Positions 47,381 through 55,539 of a DNA stretch of 64,000 bases are shown one piece after another (position 1 is the stretch's first letter; each line of letters opens with the position of its first letter). The translations under genes were made by a program, and so were the position numbers. The stretch comes from CAWUFC02 sp963921335 (GTDB lineage Bacteria > Pseudomonadota > Gammaproteobacteria > Pseudomonadales > Halieaceae), in the NCBI GenBank assembly GCA_963921335.3, contig CAWUFC020000002.1, positions 248,001-312,000 on the forward strand, given 5' to 3'. Under the pieces are notes generated by a model. That model was given only the letters and a program-made list of their open reading frames with translations, did not search any database and was not told the DNA's origin.

Positions 47381-48217
47381 TCAGCCCAATCGGCTCAGGC
47401 TTAACTCGTAACCGCCGTACTTGCGCATATTGATCACTGCGGCATCGAAGATCAGATACTGCCCCTTGATACCCATTAACTTGCCACCTGCCACGGGCTC
47501 TTTATCCAGATTGAAAGAGCTGACTTTGGTGGGGTATTCCTGCACCGGGTAACTGATCTCGACGCTTTCGCCGTCTGTTACTGGCTGGATGGCCTGTAAA
47601 CCGTGCTCAGCCTGCAGTTGATCAATCGCCGCCTTGCAGGTCTCAAACAGGCGATCTCGCTCAGCGGCCAGGTCGATCGGATCTACCGCGCCCTTGAGCA
47701 TGGTGCGCCAGTTGGTTTTGTCGGCAATGTGCTCGGCGAAAGCAATCTCGACAAGACCGGACTGCAGGCGGCTGTCTACCCTGAAAATCGGCAGAGCCTG
47801 AATGGCTCCCTGGTCCATCCAGCGTGTGGGTACCTGGCTGCGCCGGGTAATACCTACCTTCACACCAGAAGAGTTGGCTAGATAGACCACGTGCTCAATC
47901 ATGCAGTGGGCCTCGCCCCACTCTGGCTCACGACAGGTACCGGCCTGGTAGTGACATTTCTGTGGACTAACGATGCAGCTGTCGCATTGGGCGAGACTTC
48001 TGAAACAGGGGTAGCAATAGCCCTGGTTGAAACTTTTTTTGGTTTTACGGCCACACTCGACGCAATTAATAAGCCCGGTATGCCTGATTTCCAGGCGCTC
48101 GCCGACCAGCTTATTCATCGGCACCAGGGTATCGCCCAATGGCAGCTGGTAGCTGACCGGTGCGGTCAGCTCGGTTTTCATTTTGCGCACACTGCCGCTG
48201 GCAATTAGCTCGCTCAA
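47381..48217 (-). CDS. DUF2797 protein
   Basis: A 278-aa protein with an N-terminal Cys-rich zinc-finger-like region (CVECGRKTKKSFNQGYCYPC, CDSC, CHYQAGTC) and a central segment resembling the GIY-YIG fold (HVVYLANSSGVKVGITRR ... RWMDQGA). This is my reading of the pattern, not proven. TTG start with AAGGAG at 6 bp. It lies between pepN and DUF1315, as in Pseudomonas relatives. Function is unknown; nucleic-acid binding is plausible. Confidence 0.75.
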   Translation of the reverse strand: MSELIASGSVRKMKTELTAPVSYQLPLGDTLVPMNKLVGERLEIRHTGLINCVECGRKTKKSFNQGYCYPCFRSLAQCDSCIVSPQKCHYQAGTCREPEWGEAHCMIEHVVYLANSSGVKVGITRRSQVPTRWMDQGAIQALPIFRVDSRLQSGLVEIAFAEHIADKTNWRTMLKGAVDPIDLAAERDRLFETCKAAIDQLQAEHGLQAIQPVTDGESVEISYPVQEYPTKVSSFNLDKEPVAGGKLMGIKGQYLIFDAAVINMRKYGGYELSLSRLG

Positions 48218-48220
48218 GAG

Positions 48221-48472
48221 TTACTCCTTAAATGTGAGGGGCTGGGTATCGTCATCGCACATCTCGCCCTCTTTCTGGCCACGATCGATATATCCGGTAC
48301 GCTGGTTTTCAGGCAGATTGAGCTGGTCATAGGCGATCACCGCTGACATGGTGTCTTCGCGCTGTTTTTCAGTGAGCTGACGCCCGTCGGGCCAACGGCC
48401 GGTTTCCAGCGCGCGGCGCATATTCGCATAGATTTCCGGGGTAATGGTTCTAACCAGTTCATCGTAATTCAT
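48221..48472 (-). CDS. DUF1315 family protein (YeaC-like)
   Basis: A small 83-aa cytoplasmic protein (MNYDELVRTITPEIYANMRR ... GRWPDGRQLTEKQRE), matching the YeaC family. No known function. The ATG overlaps the rhomboid stop (ATGA); it is co-transcribed with DUF2797. Confidence 0.8.
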   Translation of the reverse strand: MNYDELVRTITPEIYANMRRALETGRWPDGRQLTEKQREDTMSAVIAYDQLNLPENQRTGYIDRGQKEGEMCDDDTQPLTFKE

Positions 48473-49086
48473 AGGCGTTTAATTCCCCAGGCCAACAACC
48501 CAAACAGACAGCCCAACACCAGGCCAGAGAGGTGTGCGGCATTCGCGATACTGCCAAATCCCAATGCCTCAGTGGGGCCGATCATACAGAAAACCAGCCA
48601 CCCGATCATGAAAATCACCAGGCCATTGGAGAGTGCCAGCAGAGGCACTCTCTGCAGCCTGCCGTAGACCAGATTAAAGCCGAGCAAACCAAATACCACA
48701 CCAGACAGACCACCGAACAGTGAAGGCCCACCGTAGTAATACTGTACGCTGTTGGAGCCAACACCGATGACCACCACCAGCAGGGCCAGCACCCAGGGAC
48801 CAAGCGTGAGCTCCAGCTTGCCACCCAGCTCCCATGTCCAAAGACTGTTAAACACGATATGCAGCCAGCCGAAGTGCAGGAATATGGGCGTCAAAAAACG
48901 CCAATACTCACCTGGCGCGCTGATAAACACTATATGCTGACCGCGAATACGAAAATCAGTGAAGGTCAACCTGGCCAGTAACTCTTCAAAGCCACCCAGG
49001 TAAACAAGAAAGCCAGCGAGCCCGCAAGCCAGTATCACTAGCGTTGCCGGCACCCGGCGCCAGTGATCGATTGTCATTGGCACCAT
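48469..49086 (-). CDS. rhomboid-family intramembrane serine protease
   Basis: About 205 aa from ATG 49086, with six TM segments. Catalytic Ser128 lies in GGLSGVVFG, His185 in ANAAHLSG and the oxyanion Asn80 in HIVFNSLWTWELG. It cleaves membrane-spanning substrates; the substrate is unknown here. The coding region abuts nadK (overlapping stop). ATG 49077 is an alternative start. Confidence 0.88.
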   Translation of the reverse strand: MVPMTIDHWRRVPATLVILACGLAGFLVYLGGFEELLARLTFTDFRIRGQHIVFISAPGEYWRFLTPIFLHFGWLHIVFNSLWTWELGGKLELTLGPWVLALLVVVIGVGSNSVQYYYGGPSLFGGLSGVVFGLLGFNLVYGRLQRVPLLALSNGLVIFMIGWLVFCMIGPTEALGFGSIANAAHLSGLVLGCLFGLLAWGIKRL

Positions 49087-49087
49087 G

Positions 49088-49969
49088 CTATTCGACCAGC
49101 GCGTTGCTCCAGCGCAGCTTGCGCCGACAACTGGCATAAAAATCATGATCCAGGGGGTGAATCAATCTCAGTGGATGCGGCTTTTTATGGACCTGCACGG
49201 TGTCTCCCGGCCTGGCAGTCATGTTGACTTGTCCATCACATGTGACCGGGGGATGGATACGGTTAGTGGTACCAATATCAATGCGCAACTCACTGTTGCC
49301 GTCGACGACGATGGGGCGACTACTGAGGGTTTGCGGAAACATGGGCACAATCACGATGGCATCCAGTGACGGATGCATGATCGGCCCGCCCCCGGACAGC
49401 GAATAGGCAGTGGAACCGGTTGGTGTCGCCAGGATCAGGCCATCAGCGCGCTGACTGTAGACAAAGGTATCGTCCACATACAGATCGAACTCGATCATCT
49501 GTGCCGAGGTGCCCGAGTTCACGACAACATCGTTGAGCGCATCGGCGCGACCGACGGCTTCACCATCGCGCTCAACAACCACGTCCAGCAAAAAACGCTG
49601 CTCTTCCTCAAATTCACCATCGAGAACCGCCGCGACTTTCTCTTCGATTTCGTCCGGGGCGATATCTGTAAGAAAGCCAAGTCGCCCACGGTTAACACCC
49701 AGAACCGGCACGTTATGGGTACACATATCCCTGGCAGCACTCAACATACTGCCGTCACCACCAACAACGATGGCCAGATCACACTGCGCTGCAATCTCTT
49801 CACGCTCAACGGTCTGGGCTGAACCATTGCTTAACAGTTTACCCAGTCGATTCTCTACCAGGACTGACAACTGCCGCTGTTCCAGCAGCTGGATGAGGCT
49901 CTCTAGTGTCTCCGCCGAACTCTCGTGACGACTGCGACCAATTAGGCCAATCTTGTGAAAACTGCTCAC
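49088..49969 (-). CDS. nadK: NAD kinase
   Basis: Phosphorylates NAD to NADP. The GTG at 49969 gives 293 aa, the family length; a TTG at 50017 would add 16 residues. It contains GGDGS near residue 66 (VVVGGDGSMLSAARD), the NSGTSAQM substrate loop and TPTGSTAYSLSGGGP. It is divergent from DUF1853 by 65 bp. It ends TAG. Confidence 0.95.
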   Translation of the reverse strand: MSSFHKIGLIGRSRHESSAETLESLIQLLEQRQLSVLVENRLGKLLSNGSAQTVEREEIAAQCDLAIVVGGDGSMLSAARDMCTHNVPVLGVNRGRLGFLTDIAPDEIEEKVAAVLDGEFEEEQRFLLDVVVERDGEAVGRADALNDVVVNSGTSAQMIEFDLYVDDTFVYSQRADGLILATPTGSTAYSLSGGGPIMHPSLDAIVIVPMFPQTLSSRPIVVDGNSELRIDIGTTNRIHPPVTCDGQVNMTARPGDTVQVHKKPHPLRLIHPLDHDFYASCRRKLRWSNALVE

Positions 49970-50034
49970 TGGGTGGGCATCCGATATTTGAAGGCTTGCT
50001 ATTATAACCCCAGCCAAGACCCGGAAAGCATCCC

Positions 50035-50889
50035 TTGATTTGGAACCACTTAAACAACTCTGCCGTGCGCGATCTGGCCTGGGCGATCTTCAGCGAGCCG
50101 CTGCTGATCAGCCGACAACTGGACCCAGAGCTGGACAACTGCACCATCGCATTGACTCCTGAGCGGGAGGCCTCACTGCTCGCACTGGATGCAGAACCTG
50201 CACCACTACTGACCCATCTTCATGAACGCAGCAGCACCCGGCTGGGCATCTACTTTGAATATCTGTGGCAGTTTTTCCTGGCCAACGATACGGAATTGGA
50301 ACTGGTCGCACACAACCTGCCGGTACGCGATGGCGGCCGCACTCTCGGCGAGTATGACCTGATCTACAAACAGCGCGACAGCGATCAGCATATTCACCTG
50401 GAACTGGCGCTGAAGTACTACCTTGGACTACCTGACTCTGCCACCTGGCTGGGGCCAGGCAAGCAGGATCGCCTGGCGGACAAAATGACTCACCTACTGC
50501 AGCGACAGACGCAGCTCGCAAATACTGAACCCGGAAGAGCTGTTCTGTCAGATCTTGGGGTCGACAAGCTGCTCAGGCAAATGGAAGTAAAGGGCTATTT
50601 GTTTGCCAACGCCGAAAGCAATACCGCAGAGCCAATCGGACTCAATCCGGATTATGCCTTGAGAAAGTGGCTGCCCTACTCTGCATTCCAGGAAAAGCGG
50701 GACGGGGAACAACGGCTTGGCCTGGAAAGACTGCAGTGGCTCTGCCCTACCAGAACCGGCGCAGCGGGCGACTGGCTGCAACAGCAGATTCGGGCACGTG
50801 GGCAACCTGCCATGCTGGCCAGGATGCAAAACGGCGAGGAAGTGGAGCGCTGTTTTGTGACGCCGGACCACTGGCCGGATGAGGCTTAA
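50035..50889 (+). CDS. DUF1853 family protein
   Basis: 284 aa, cytoplasmic, no TM. It begins with TTG 50035, GGAAAG 7 bp upstream. The centre has an Asp (GEYDLIYKQRDSD) followed by LELALKYYLG, which resembles the D...ExK core of PD-(D/E)XK nucleases; that is inference. DUF1853 genes commonly lie next to nadK in this group. Function is unknown. It overlaps the convergent cyclase gene by 4 bp. Confidence 0.75.
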   Translation: MIWNHLNNSAVRDLAWAIFSEPLLISRQLDPELDNCTIALTPEREASLLALDAEPAPLLTHLHERSSTRLGIYFEYLWQFFLANDTELELVAHNLPVRDGGRTLGEYDLIYKQRDSDQHIHLELALKYYLGLPDSATWLGPGKQDRLADKMTHLLQRQTQLANTEPGRAVLSDLGVDKLLRQMEVKGYLFANAESNTAEPIGLNPDYALRKWLPYSAFQEKRDGEQRLGLERLQWLCPTRTGAAGDWLQQQIRARGQPAMLARMQNGEEVERCFVTPDHWPDEA

Positions 50890-51824
50890 ACAGTCTCTAC
50901 GATCTGGTCTACGAAAGCTTTAAGTTCGCGCCGCGCGCCGTCTTCGATAAACGTGAACTCCATCTGGCACTCATGCTCACCATCCACTTCGTTGACGCGC
51001 AGTACTCTGGCATAGACATCGCTGCTTTGCTGAGACATCAGCGACAAAGACAGCCGGATACAGATTTCGCTTTGTTCCTCGAGCTGCTGGGGCAAGCGTG
51101 CCATCAAACCGCCATAGCTGAGATCGATGATGCGGCCCTCGTAGACCGTGTCATCCACACCCTTGCCCGCCACTAACTGGTAACTCAGCGGAATATCCAC
51201 CGCGACACGCGGACTGCTGCGAGCCTCTCGCTGCGGCACTTCAAGGGGCTCAGGCAAGCGGGTTGAGCGCAACTCATACATTCGCACAGCGTCTTTGCGG
51301 CCTTTTACCCGCACTTCATTGACACCGCCTATCTCGATGAAAGACTCCGCCAGTTGATAGGTATTTTCGCTGAGCAATATCTGGCCACGAAGACTGTGAG
51401 CCTCGATGCGCGAGGCAATATTCACCTCATCTCCAATCACCGTGTACTCACTGTGCAGGGTTGAACCGAGGCTGCCCGCCATTACATGGCCGGTGTTGAT
51501 GCCTATACCCATATACAGTTCCGGGAGGTTTAGCTGGGTATTCACGGCATTGATATCGTTCATAGCCAGCTGCATCTCGACGGCACAGGCGATGCAGCGC
51601 TCCAGGTCGCCCCGCCGGCTTCGCGGCGCACCGAACAGCGCCATAATGGAGTCGCCCATGAACTTGTCGATGGCGCCCTCATAGCGGAGGATGATTTCGC
51701 TCATCTTTTGCAAATAGCGGTTGAGCAACTCAACCAACTCGGCAGCCTCGCACTCACTCGTTAGTGCGGTAAAACCACGCAGGTCGGACAAGAGGATATT
51801 GACCTGCATCCGCCGGGAATTCAC
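50886..51824 (-). CDS. class III nucleotidyl cyclase with C-terminal PilZ domain
   Basis: A 312-aa protein. Cyclase domain 1-190: metal Asp14 (SDLRGF) and Asp58 (KFMGDS), purine-selecting Lys54 and Asp132, and transition-state Asn135 and Arg139 (NIASR). These residues predict adenylyl cyclase. PilZ domain about 200-305: RSSPR (202-206) and DLSYGG (234-239), the c-di-GMP binding motif. The whole protein begins at the catalytic domain with no sensor domain or TM. The GTG start is only 12 bp from tRNA-Asp; ATG 51809 is possible. This suggests c-di-GMP control of cAMP synthesis, not proven. Confidence 0.85.
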   Translation of the reverse strand: MNSRRMQVNILLSDLRGFTALTSECEAAELVELLNRYLQKMSEIILRYEGAIDKFMGDSIMALFGAPRSRRGDLERCIACAVEMQLAMNDINAVNTQLNLPELYMGIGINTGHVMAGSLGSTLHSEYTVIGDEVNIASRIEAHSLRGQILLSENTYQLAESFIEIGGVNEVRVKGRKDAVRMYELRSTRLPEPLEVPQREARSSPRVAVDIPLSYQLVAGKGVDDTVYEGRIIDLSYGGLMARLPQQLEEQSEICIRLSLSLMSQQSSDVYARVLRVNEVDGEHECQMEFTFIEDGARRELKAFVDQIVETV

Positions 51825-51835
51825 AGTCGAGGTAA

Positions 51836-51912
51836 TGGCGGACCGGACGGGACTCGAACCCGCGACCTCCGGCGTGACAGGCCGGCATTCTAACCAACTG
51901 AACTACCGGTCC
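51836..51912 (-). tRNA. tRNA-Asp (GTC anticodon)
   Basis: A 77-nt cloverleaf: acceptor GGACCGG, anticodon loop CCTGTCACG with GTC, T-arm GGGTTCGAGTCCC, encoded CCA. It is second in a tRNA-Val/tRNA-Asp transcript. Confidence 0.96.
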
Positions 51913-51949
51913 AACGGTAGCCACTCTTTCGAGTAGCTCGGATATAAAG

Positions 51950-52025
51950 TGGTGGGTGGTGACGGGATCGAACCGCCGACCCTCTGCTTGTAAGGCAGAT
52001 GCTCTCCCAGCTGAGCTAACCACCC
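51950..52025 (-). tRNA. tRNA-Val (TAC anticodon)
   Basis: A 76-nt cloverleaf: acceptor GGGTGGT, anticodon loop CCTTACAAG with TAC, T-arm GCGGTTCGATCCC, encoded CCA. It lies 37 bp upstream of tRNA-Asp. Confidence 0.96.
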
Positions 52026-52043
52026 CCGAATCCGAGAACGCGC

Positions 52044-52071
52044 ATTCTACAGATTTCATGGGGGCTGTCAA
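52044..52071 (-). promoter_or_regulatory. promoter of tRNA-Val/tRNA-Asp
   Basis: Minus strand: TTGACA (52066-52071), a 16-bp spacer, TAGAAT (52044-52049), then a GC-rich discriminator. It may also drive the cyclase gene downstream. Confidence 0.75.
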
Positions 52072-52164
52072 ACACTCTCAGGAGGGTTTTGGTAAAAATT
52101 TTTGGCCGCTTAAAAAGCACCGGAATTGCCGGTAAAATCGCCGCCCCCAAGCCGGATTATCACT

Positions 52165-52521
52165 ATGGAAATCTACAAAGAATTTCACTTTGAGGCAGCT
52201 CATCGCCTGCCCAATGTGCCCGAAGGACACAAGTGCGCCCGCTTACATGGCCATTCCTTTCACTTGCGCCTGGTCATCAGTGGCGATGTCGGGGAAGACA
52301 GTGGATGGATCATGGATTTCGCTGAGCTCAAAACACACTTCGGCCCGATCTACGATCAGCTGGACCATCACTACCTGAATGACATTCCTGGGCTGGAAAA
52401 TCCCACCAGCGAAAACATCGCGCGCTGGATTTGGCACAAACTCAAGCCACAACTACCTGAACTCAGCGCGGTTGAACTGCGTGAGACCTGCACCTCTGGC
52501 TGCATTTATCGCGGCGACTAA
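52165..52521 (+). CDS. queD: 6-carboxy-tetrahydropterin synthase
   Basis: Converts dihydroneopterin triphosphate to 6-carboxy-tetrahydropterin in queuosine (7-deazaguanine) synthesis. 118 aa with zinc ligands His13, His28 and His30 (FEAAHRLP, LHGHSFH) and catalytic Cys24 in GHKCARL. The C-terminal ETCTSGCIYRG is typical of QueD. ATG 52165. Other queuosine genes are not in the window. Confidence 0.92.
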   Translation: MEIYKEFHFEAAHRLPNVPEGHKCARLHGHSFHLRLVISGDVGEDSGWIMDFAELKTHFGPIYDQLDHHYLNDIPGLENPTSENIARWIWHKLKPQLPELSAVELRETCTSGCIYRGD

Positions 52522-52675
52522 ATCTGACGGTAACAGTCAAAAATGTGTTGACAAAAAGATTGGTGCTACAAAAAAAGGGGTTTGAAAAACACGCTTTTTC
52601 AGGCACCTCACAGCCGCCCCAAAAATGTTTCCAAAAAACCTCGTTGGGTTACCTTGCGTAGCACTCCGCAGAATG

Positions 52676-52684
52676 TTATGCACA
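52676..52684 (+). promoter_or_regulatory. DnaA box
   Basis: TTATGCACA, exact consensus match, 191 bp from the inverted pair at 52876. Confidence 0.5.
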
Positions 52685-52796
52685 GTATAAAGCCAATGTT
52701 TGCATGTCATAAAACATTCACAGGCTTAGAGACAACTCTAACTATCTGGCGTTAGGTTTTACTCATAAGCTATTGTATTTATTGAATATATGGATA

Positions 52797-52815
52797 TTGG
52801 TTAATTTTTAACCAA
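52797..52815. repeat. 8-bp inverted repeat in AT-rich spacer
   Basis: TTGGTTAA and TTAACCAA with a 3-base T loop. There is no T-tract outside; it could be a protein site or weak terminator. Confidence 0.4.
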
Positions 52816-52875
52816 AGTGCTAAGCAATGCCTATTTCAAGCGTTTAATGTGACTCTGAACAATTTACCCACTGAC

Positions 52876-52898
52876 TTATCCACAGATTCTGTGGACAA
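52876..52898. promoter_or_regulatory. inverted pair of DnaA boxes
   Basis: TTATCCACA (52876-52884), spacer GATTC, TGTGGACAA (52890-52898). The first half is a perfect consensus; the second has one mismatch. Spacer length and the TTCTGTGGA core match the pair at 30169-30191. Confidence 0.6.
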
Positions 52899-52912
52899 CC
52901 GCTTCGGCGGTT
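52897..52912. repeat. TTCG-loop hairpin
   Basis: AACCGC-TTCG-GCGGTT, a stable tetraloop hairpin. No U-tract on either side, so intrinsic termination is uncertain; it could stabilise an RNA 3' end. Confidence 0.5.
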
Positions 52913-52947
52913 ACAGGTAGGCACGCGTCAACATAGGCTAATCATCG

Positions 52948-53274
52948 CTAATGCAGGGTCGGTCCCCGCTCAGCCATCACCAGGGCCTGCAATCTGCCGC
53001 CCAGCATAATCACATGACCACTGTGCCTGAGCTGACCGTCTTCGGTGAATTCGAACACGTATTGCCGCCACACTCGCCAGCGACCCTGGTCGTCTTTACT
53101 GAGGGATACCCGCTTACTGCTCACAGTCTGATCGAGCAGTTGCACGCCGTCTCGCTCACAGGCTCGCCGTGCCGCCTGGAGGGCCAGTTCCCGCACCCGC
53201 ACCCAAGTCAAAAACCAGCCAGCGAAGGCTCCAAATACCAGTAGCAGGAGCAGGTCAAAAAGACTGAAGCTCAC
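52948..53274 (-). CDS. DUF3301 domain-containing protein
   Basis: A 108-aa protein with one N-terminal TM (SLFDLLLLLVFGAFAGWFL) and a charged C-terminal part (RVWRQYVFEFTEDG) characteristic of DUF3301. GTG start directly after the thioesterase stop. Function is unknown. Confidence 0.78.
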   Translation of the reverse strand: MSFSLFDLLLLLVFGAFAGWFLTWVRVRELALQAARRACERDGVQLLDQTVSSKRVSLSKDDQGRWRVWRQYVFEFTEDGQLRHSGHVIMLGGRLQALVMAERGPTLH

Positions 53275-53275
53275 G

Positions 53276-53680
53276 TCAGTCTTTCTTGAGGCGCCGCAGT
53301 ACTGACTGAAAGGTCATAACCAGCTTGTCTTCCACAAACAACTCACCGCGAACAAAGGTCATTGAGCCGGTGCGACGAACCACCTCGCCCCTCCCTTCAA
53401 CCCAGTCGCCCAGGCGCGCGCCACTGACAAAATCGCTATTGAAGCTGATGGTGGCGCAGTTTTCCTTGACGCCAGACAGCGCCAGCATGGTCACCGTGTA
53501 GTCTGCAAAGCACATAAGCACACCACCATGAACGGTGCCTATGCCGTTACAGTTTTCCTCGGCGGCCCGAAAAGCCATCCGCAGGCCATCGTCTGTCTTG
53601 CTGTAATAAAAGGGGCCGATATGATCCTCTGCAGGGCTAATGCCGGTCAGGGATTTGTAACCCTCAGGTATGTCGCTCAC
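53276..53680 (-). CDS. hotdog-fold thioesterase
   Basis: 134 aa from GTG 53680, which overlaps the stop of the LLM oxidoreductase as GTGA. Contains GTVHGGVLMCFADYTVTML (4HBT helix) and SFNSDFVSGARLGDW. Related to the protein at 28169. Likely an acyl-CoA thioesterase; the substrate is unknown. Confidence 0.85.
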   Translation of the reverse strand: MSDIPEGYKSLTGISPAEDHIGPFYYSKTDDGLRMAFRAAEENCNGIGTVHGGVLMCFADYTVTMLALSGVKENCATISFNSDFVSGARLGDWVEGRGEVVRRTGSMTFVRGELFVEDKLVMTFQSVLRRLKKD

Positions 53681-54690
53681 GTGGGCTCCTTTAGTTGTTT
53701 GATGATGCCAACCCAGCACTCATCGGCGAGTGCGTAAGGCGCATAAATACTCAGCCGATCTGCCTTGTCGCCATACTTGGCCAGCAATCCTGGCGCGATC
53801 TCGGCCGGCTCACCACAAACCGCAAACGCGTGCAGAAAGTCGTCGTCAATCAGGGCAGTCATCTCATCCCACCGCCCCTGTTTGGAGAGGGCATTCAGTT
53901 CAGGGTGGAGGCCTTCGTACCCCACCGCCTGCATGGGCGGCAGATAAGCAGGCGTTGATCCGTAAAAAGCCAGCAATCCACAAACCGTCGCCCGCGCAGC
54001 GGCGTACTCCTCCTCGGTTTCACCGGTGACGCAGATGGCGCCGATCTGGGTAATAAAGTCGTCGCCGGAGCGACCTGCCTTTGCCATGCCTTCGGCCAGC
54101 GCCGGCAACTGTTGCTGCTCGACAAAGGGCAGTGTATTAAACGGGTGAACGATCAGGCCATCTGCCACCTCACCCGCAACCCGGGTCATGCCCGGCCCCA
54201 TCGCACCCAGCAGTATCGGCGGCACTCCGCACTCTAACGGGCCAGGATTAAACATCGGCGTCATCAGGGTGTGCGAGAAGTACTTGCCCTTAAAGTCGAG
54301 TTTCTCACCGTGCTGAAAACAATCGAAAAATGCCTTCACTGCCTGGATGTACTCGCGCATCCGCGACGCTGGCGGATCGAAGTCGACGCCAAAGCGCTTT
54401 TCAATATGGGCGCGCACCTGCGAGCCAATACCAAGCATGAATTTACCGCCACTAAAGCGCTGCAGGTCAAACGCCTGGTAGGCAATGTGCGAGGGGTTGC
54501 GCGGAAAAGCCACAGCAATGCCCGTTGCGATCGTCAGATCAGGGGCGTGTTCGGAGGCAATCGCCAAAGGCAAAAACGGATCTGAGGGTCCCTCGAGGGT
54601 GTACACACCATCGTATCCAATCGCTGCCAGTCGCTTGGCCTCGTCAGCAGCCTGGGCCAGGCCGGCGTAGAAAGGACCGTCGATATACAT
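53677..54690 (-). CDS. LLM-class (luciferase-like) flavin or F420-dependent oxidoreductase
   Basis: 337 aa from ATG 54690, a bacterial luciferase-like TIM barrel (ARSE-type features: LATGIAVAFPRNPSHIAYQA region, GGKFMLGIGSQVRAHIEKRFG, GAMGPGMTRVAGEVADGLIVHPF). The family is close to mycobacterial F420-linked enzymes. Whether this organism makes F420 cannot be seen here. It forms an operon with the thioesterase. Substrate unknown. Confidence 0.82.
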   Translation of the reverse strand: MYIDGPFYAGLAQAADEAKRLAAIGYDGVYTLEGPSDPFLPLAIASEHAPDLTIATGIAVAFPRNPSHIAYQAFDLQRFSGGKFMLGIGSQVRAHIEKRFGVDFDPPASRMREYIQAVKAFFDCFQHGEKLDFKGKYFSHTLMTPMFNPGPLECGVPPILLGAMGPGMTRVAGEVADGLIVHPFNTLPFVEQQQLPALAEGMAKAGRSGDDFITQIGAICVTGETEEEYAAARATVCGLLAFYGSTPAYLPPMQAVGYEGLHPELNALSKQGRWDEMTALIDDDFLHAFAVCGEPAEIAPGLLAKYGDKADRLSIYAPYALADECWVGIIKQLKEPT

Positions 54691-54774
54691 GGTTGCATAC
54701 ACTACACCCCGCCCCTCGGTTGTCAATCAATACGGGTCTGCTAGTATGGCGCGGTCTGAAACCTGAGGCCGACC

Positions 54775-55533
54775 ATGATTAGAATTATATTGCCCCTGCT
54801 TGCCGCCTTGATGCTTCTTGGCTGTGCCGGTTCTGCTACCACTGCAGACAATCCCACCGCCTACCCTTACGAGTACGACGCTGAGATTCATCAGAAATCC
54901 GAGATCAAGCGCGTTATTATTCCCACGGTCAACCTTGGCGGCCCCAGTCGCAGTTATCTGCTGGATGCAGAGGAACGCGTAGACAAGGCAGTGCGCGACT
55001 ACCTCGAGAGCAACGGCTACCAGGTGGTCTCCCAGCGGCGCTTTACCCAGGAGTGGAAGACTGCAATCCGTAAATACGGCAACCCCATTGACCCCACCAG
55101 TGGTCGCGTAAACCAGAAGACCTTCACACTCGCACTGGTCGCAGTGCGCGATGCGCTGATACGCAATGATGAAGTTGATGCCTTTGTGTTTACTGACCTG
55201 ATAGAGAAAGAAATCACCTTCTCTGGCGGACTCAAGCACCTGGCCCGCTGGGATGGTGTGACCCGCAAACCCAGCCTGCAGGGCCCCGGTGATGGTGTAT
55301 CCACTGACTTCAATTGGAACCAGCCCGCCAAAGGCGCGTCCCTGTGGGTGAACGTTTACAACATGGAGCTGGAGCGCGTGTTCTCTTCCATGGGCGGCAT
55401 TGATGCCACCGAGGCGATCGACACACGTTCTTCAGCGGGAGATTTTGTGCGCCGCCGTAATATCCTGGAGAACAAGAACTTTATCCAGGAAGGGATCGAG
55501 CTGTCCTTCCACCCCTTCATTGCCCTCAACTAA
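54775..55533 (+). CDS. putative lipoprotein of unknown function
   Basis: 252 aa with a lipoprotein signal peptide: hydrophobic stretch then lipobox LLGC with Cys17. The mature part is hydrophilic with a mixed alpha/beta pattern (YQVVSQRRFTQEWKTAI; AFVFTDLIEKEITFSGG), a little like a GNA1162-type lipoprotein. I do not recognise a family. It is a single gene, divergent from the LLM gene and convergent with hupE-like. Confidence 0.75.
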   Translation: MIRIILPLLAALMLLGCAGSATTADNPTAYPYEYDAEIHQKSEIKRVIIPTVNLGGPSRSYLLDAEERVDKAVRDYLESNGYQVVSQRRFTQEWKTAIRKYGNPIDPTSGRVNQKTFTLALVAVRDALIRNDEVDAFVFTDLIEKEITFSGGLKHLARWDGVTRKPSLQGPGDGVSTDFNWNQPAKGASLWVNVYNMELERVFSSMGGIDATEAIDTRSSAGDFVRRRNILENKNFIQEGIELSFHPFIALN

Positions 55534-55539
55534 ACGGGT

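Larger units (their letters stand above)
52522..52947. other. 426-bp intergenic region B with DnaA-box-like sites
   Basis: AT-rich spacer between convergent queD and the DUF3301 gene. No convincing ORF. It holds TTATGCACA (52676-52684), an 8-bp inverted repeat (52797-52815), the inverted box pair (52876-52898) and a TTCG hairpin (52897-52912). Read in reverse, it has the same box order and spacing as region A at 30168. Confidence 0.7.

Noticed and set aside
52548..52572. Promoter TTGACA ... TACAAA in region B
   Set aside because: Spacing is only about 13 bp and the -10 is poor.
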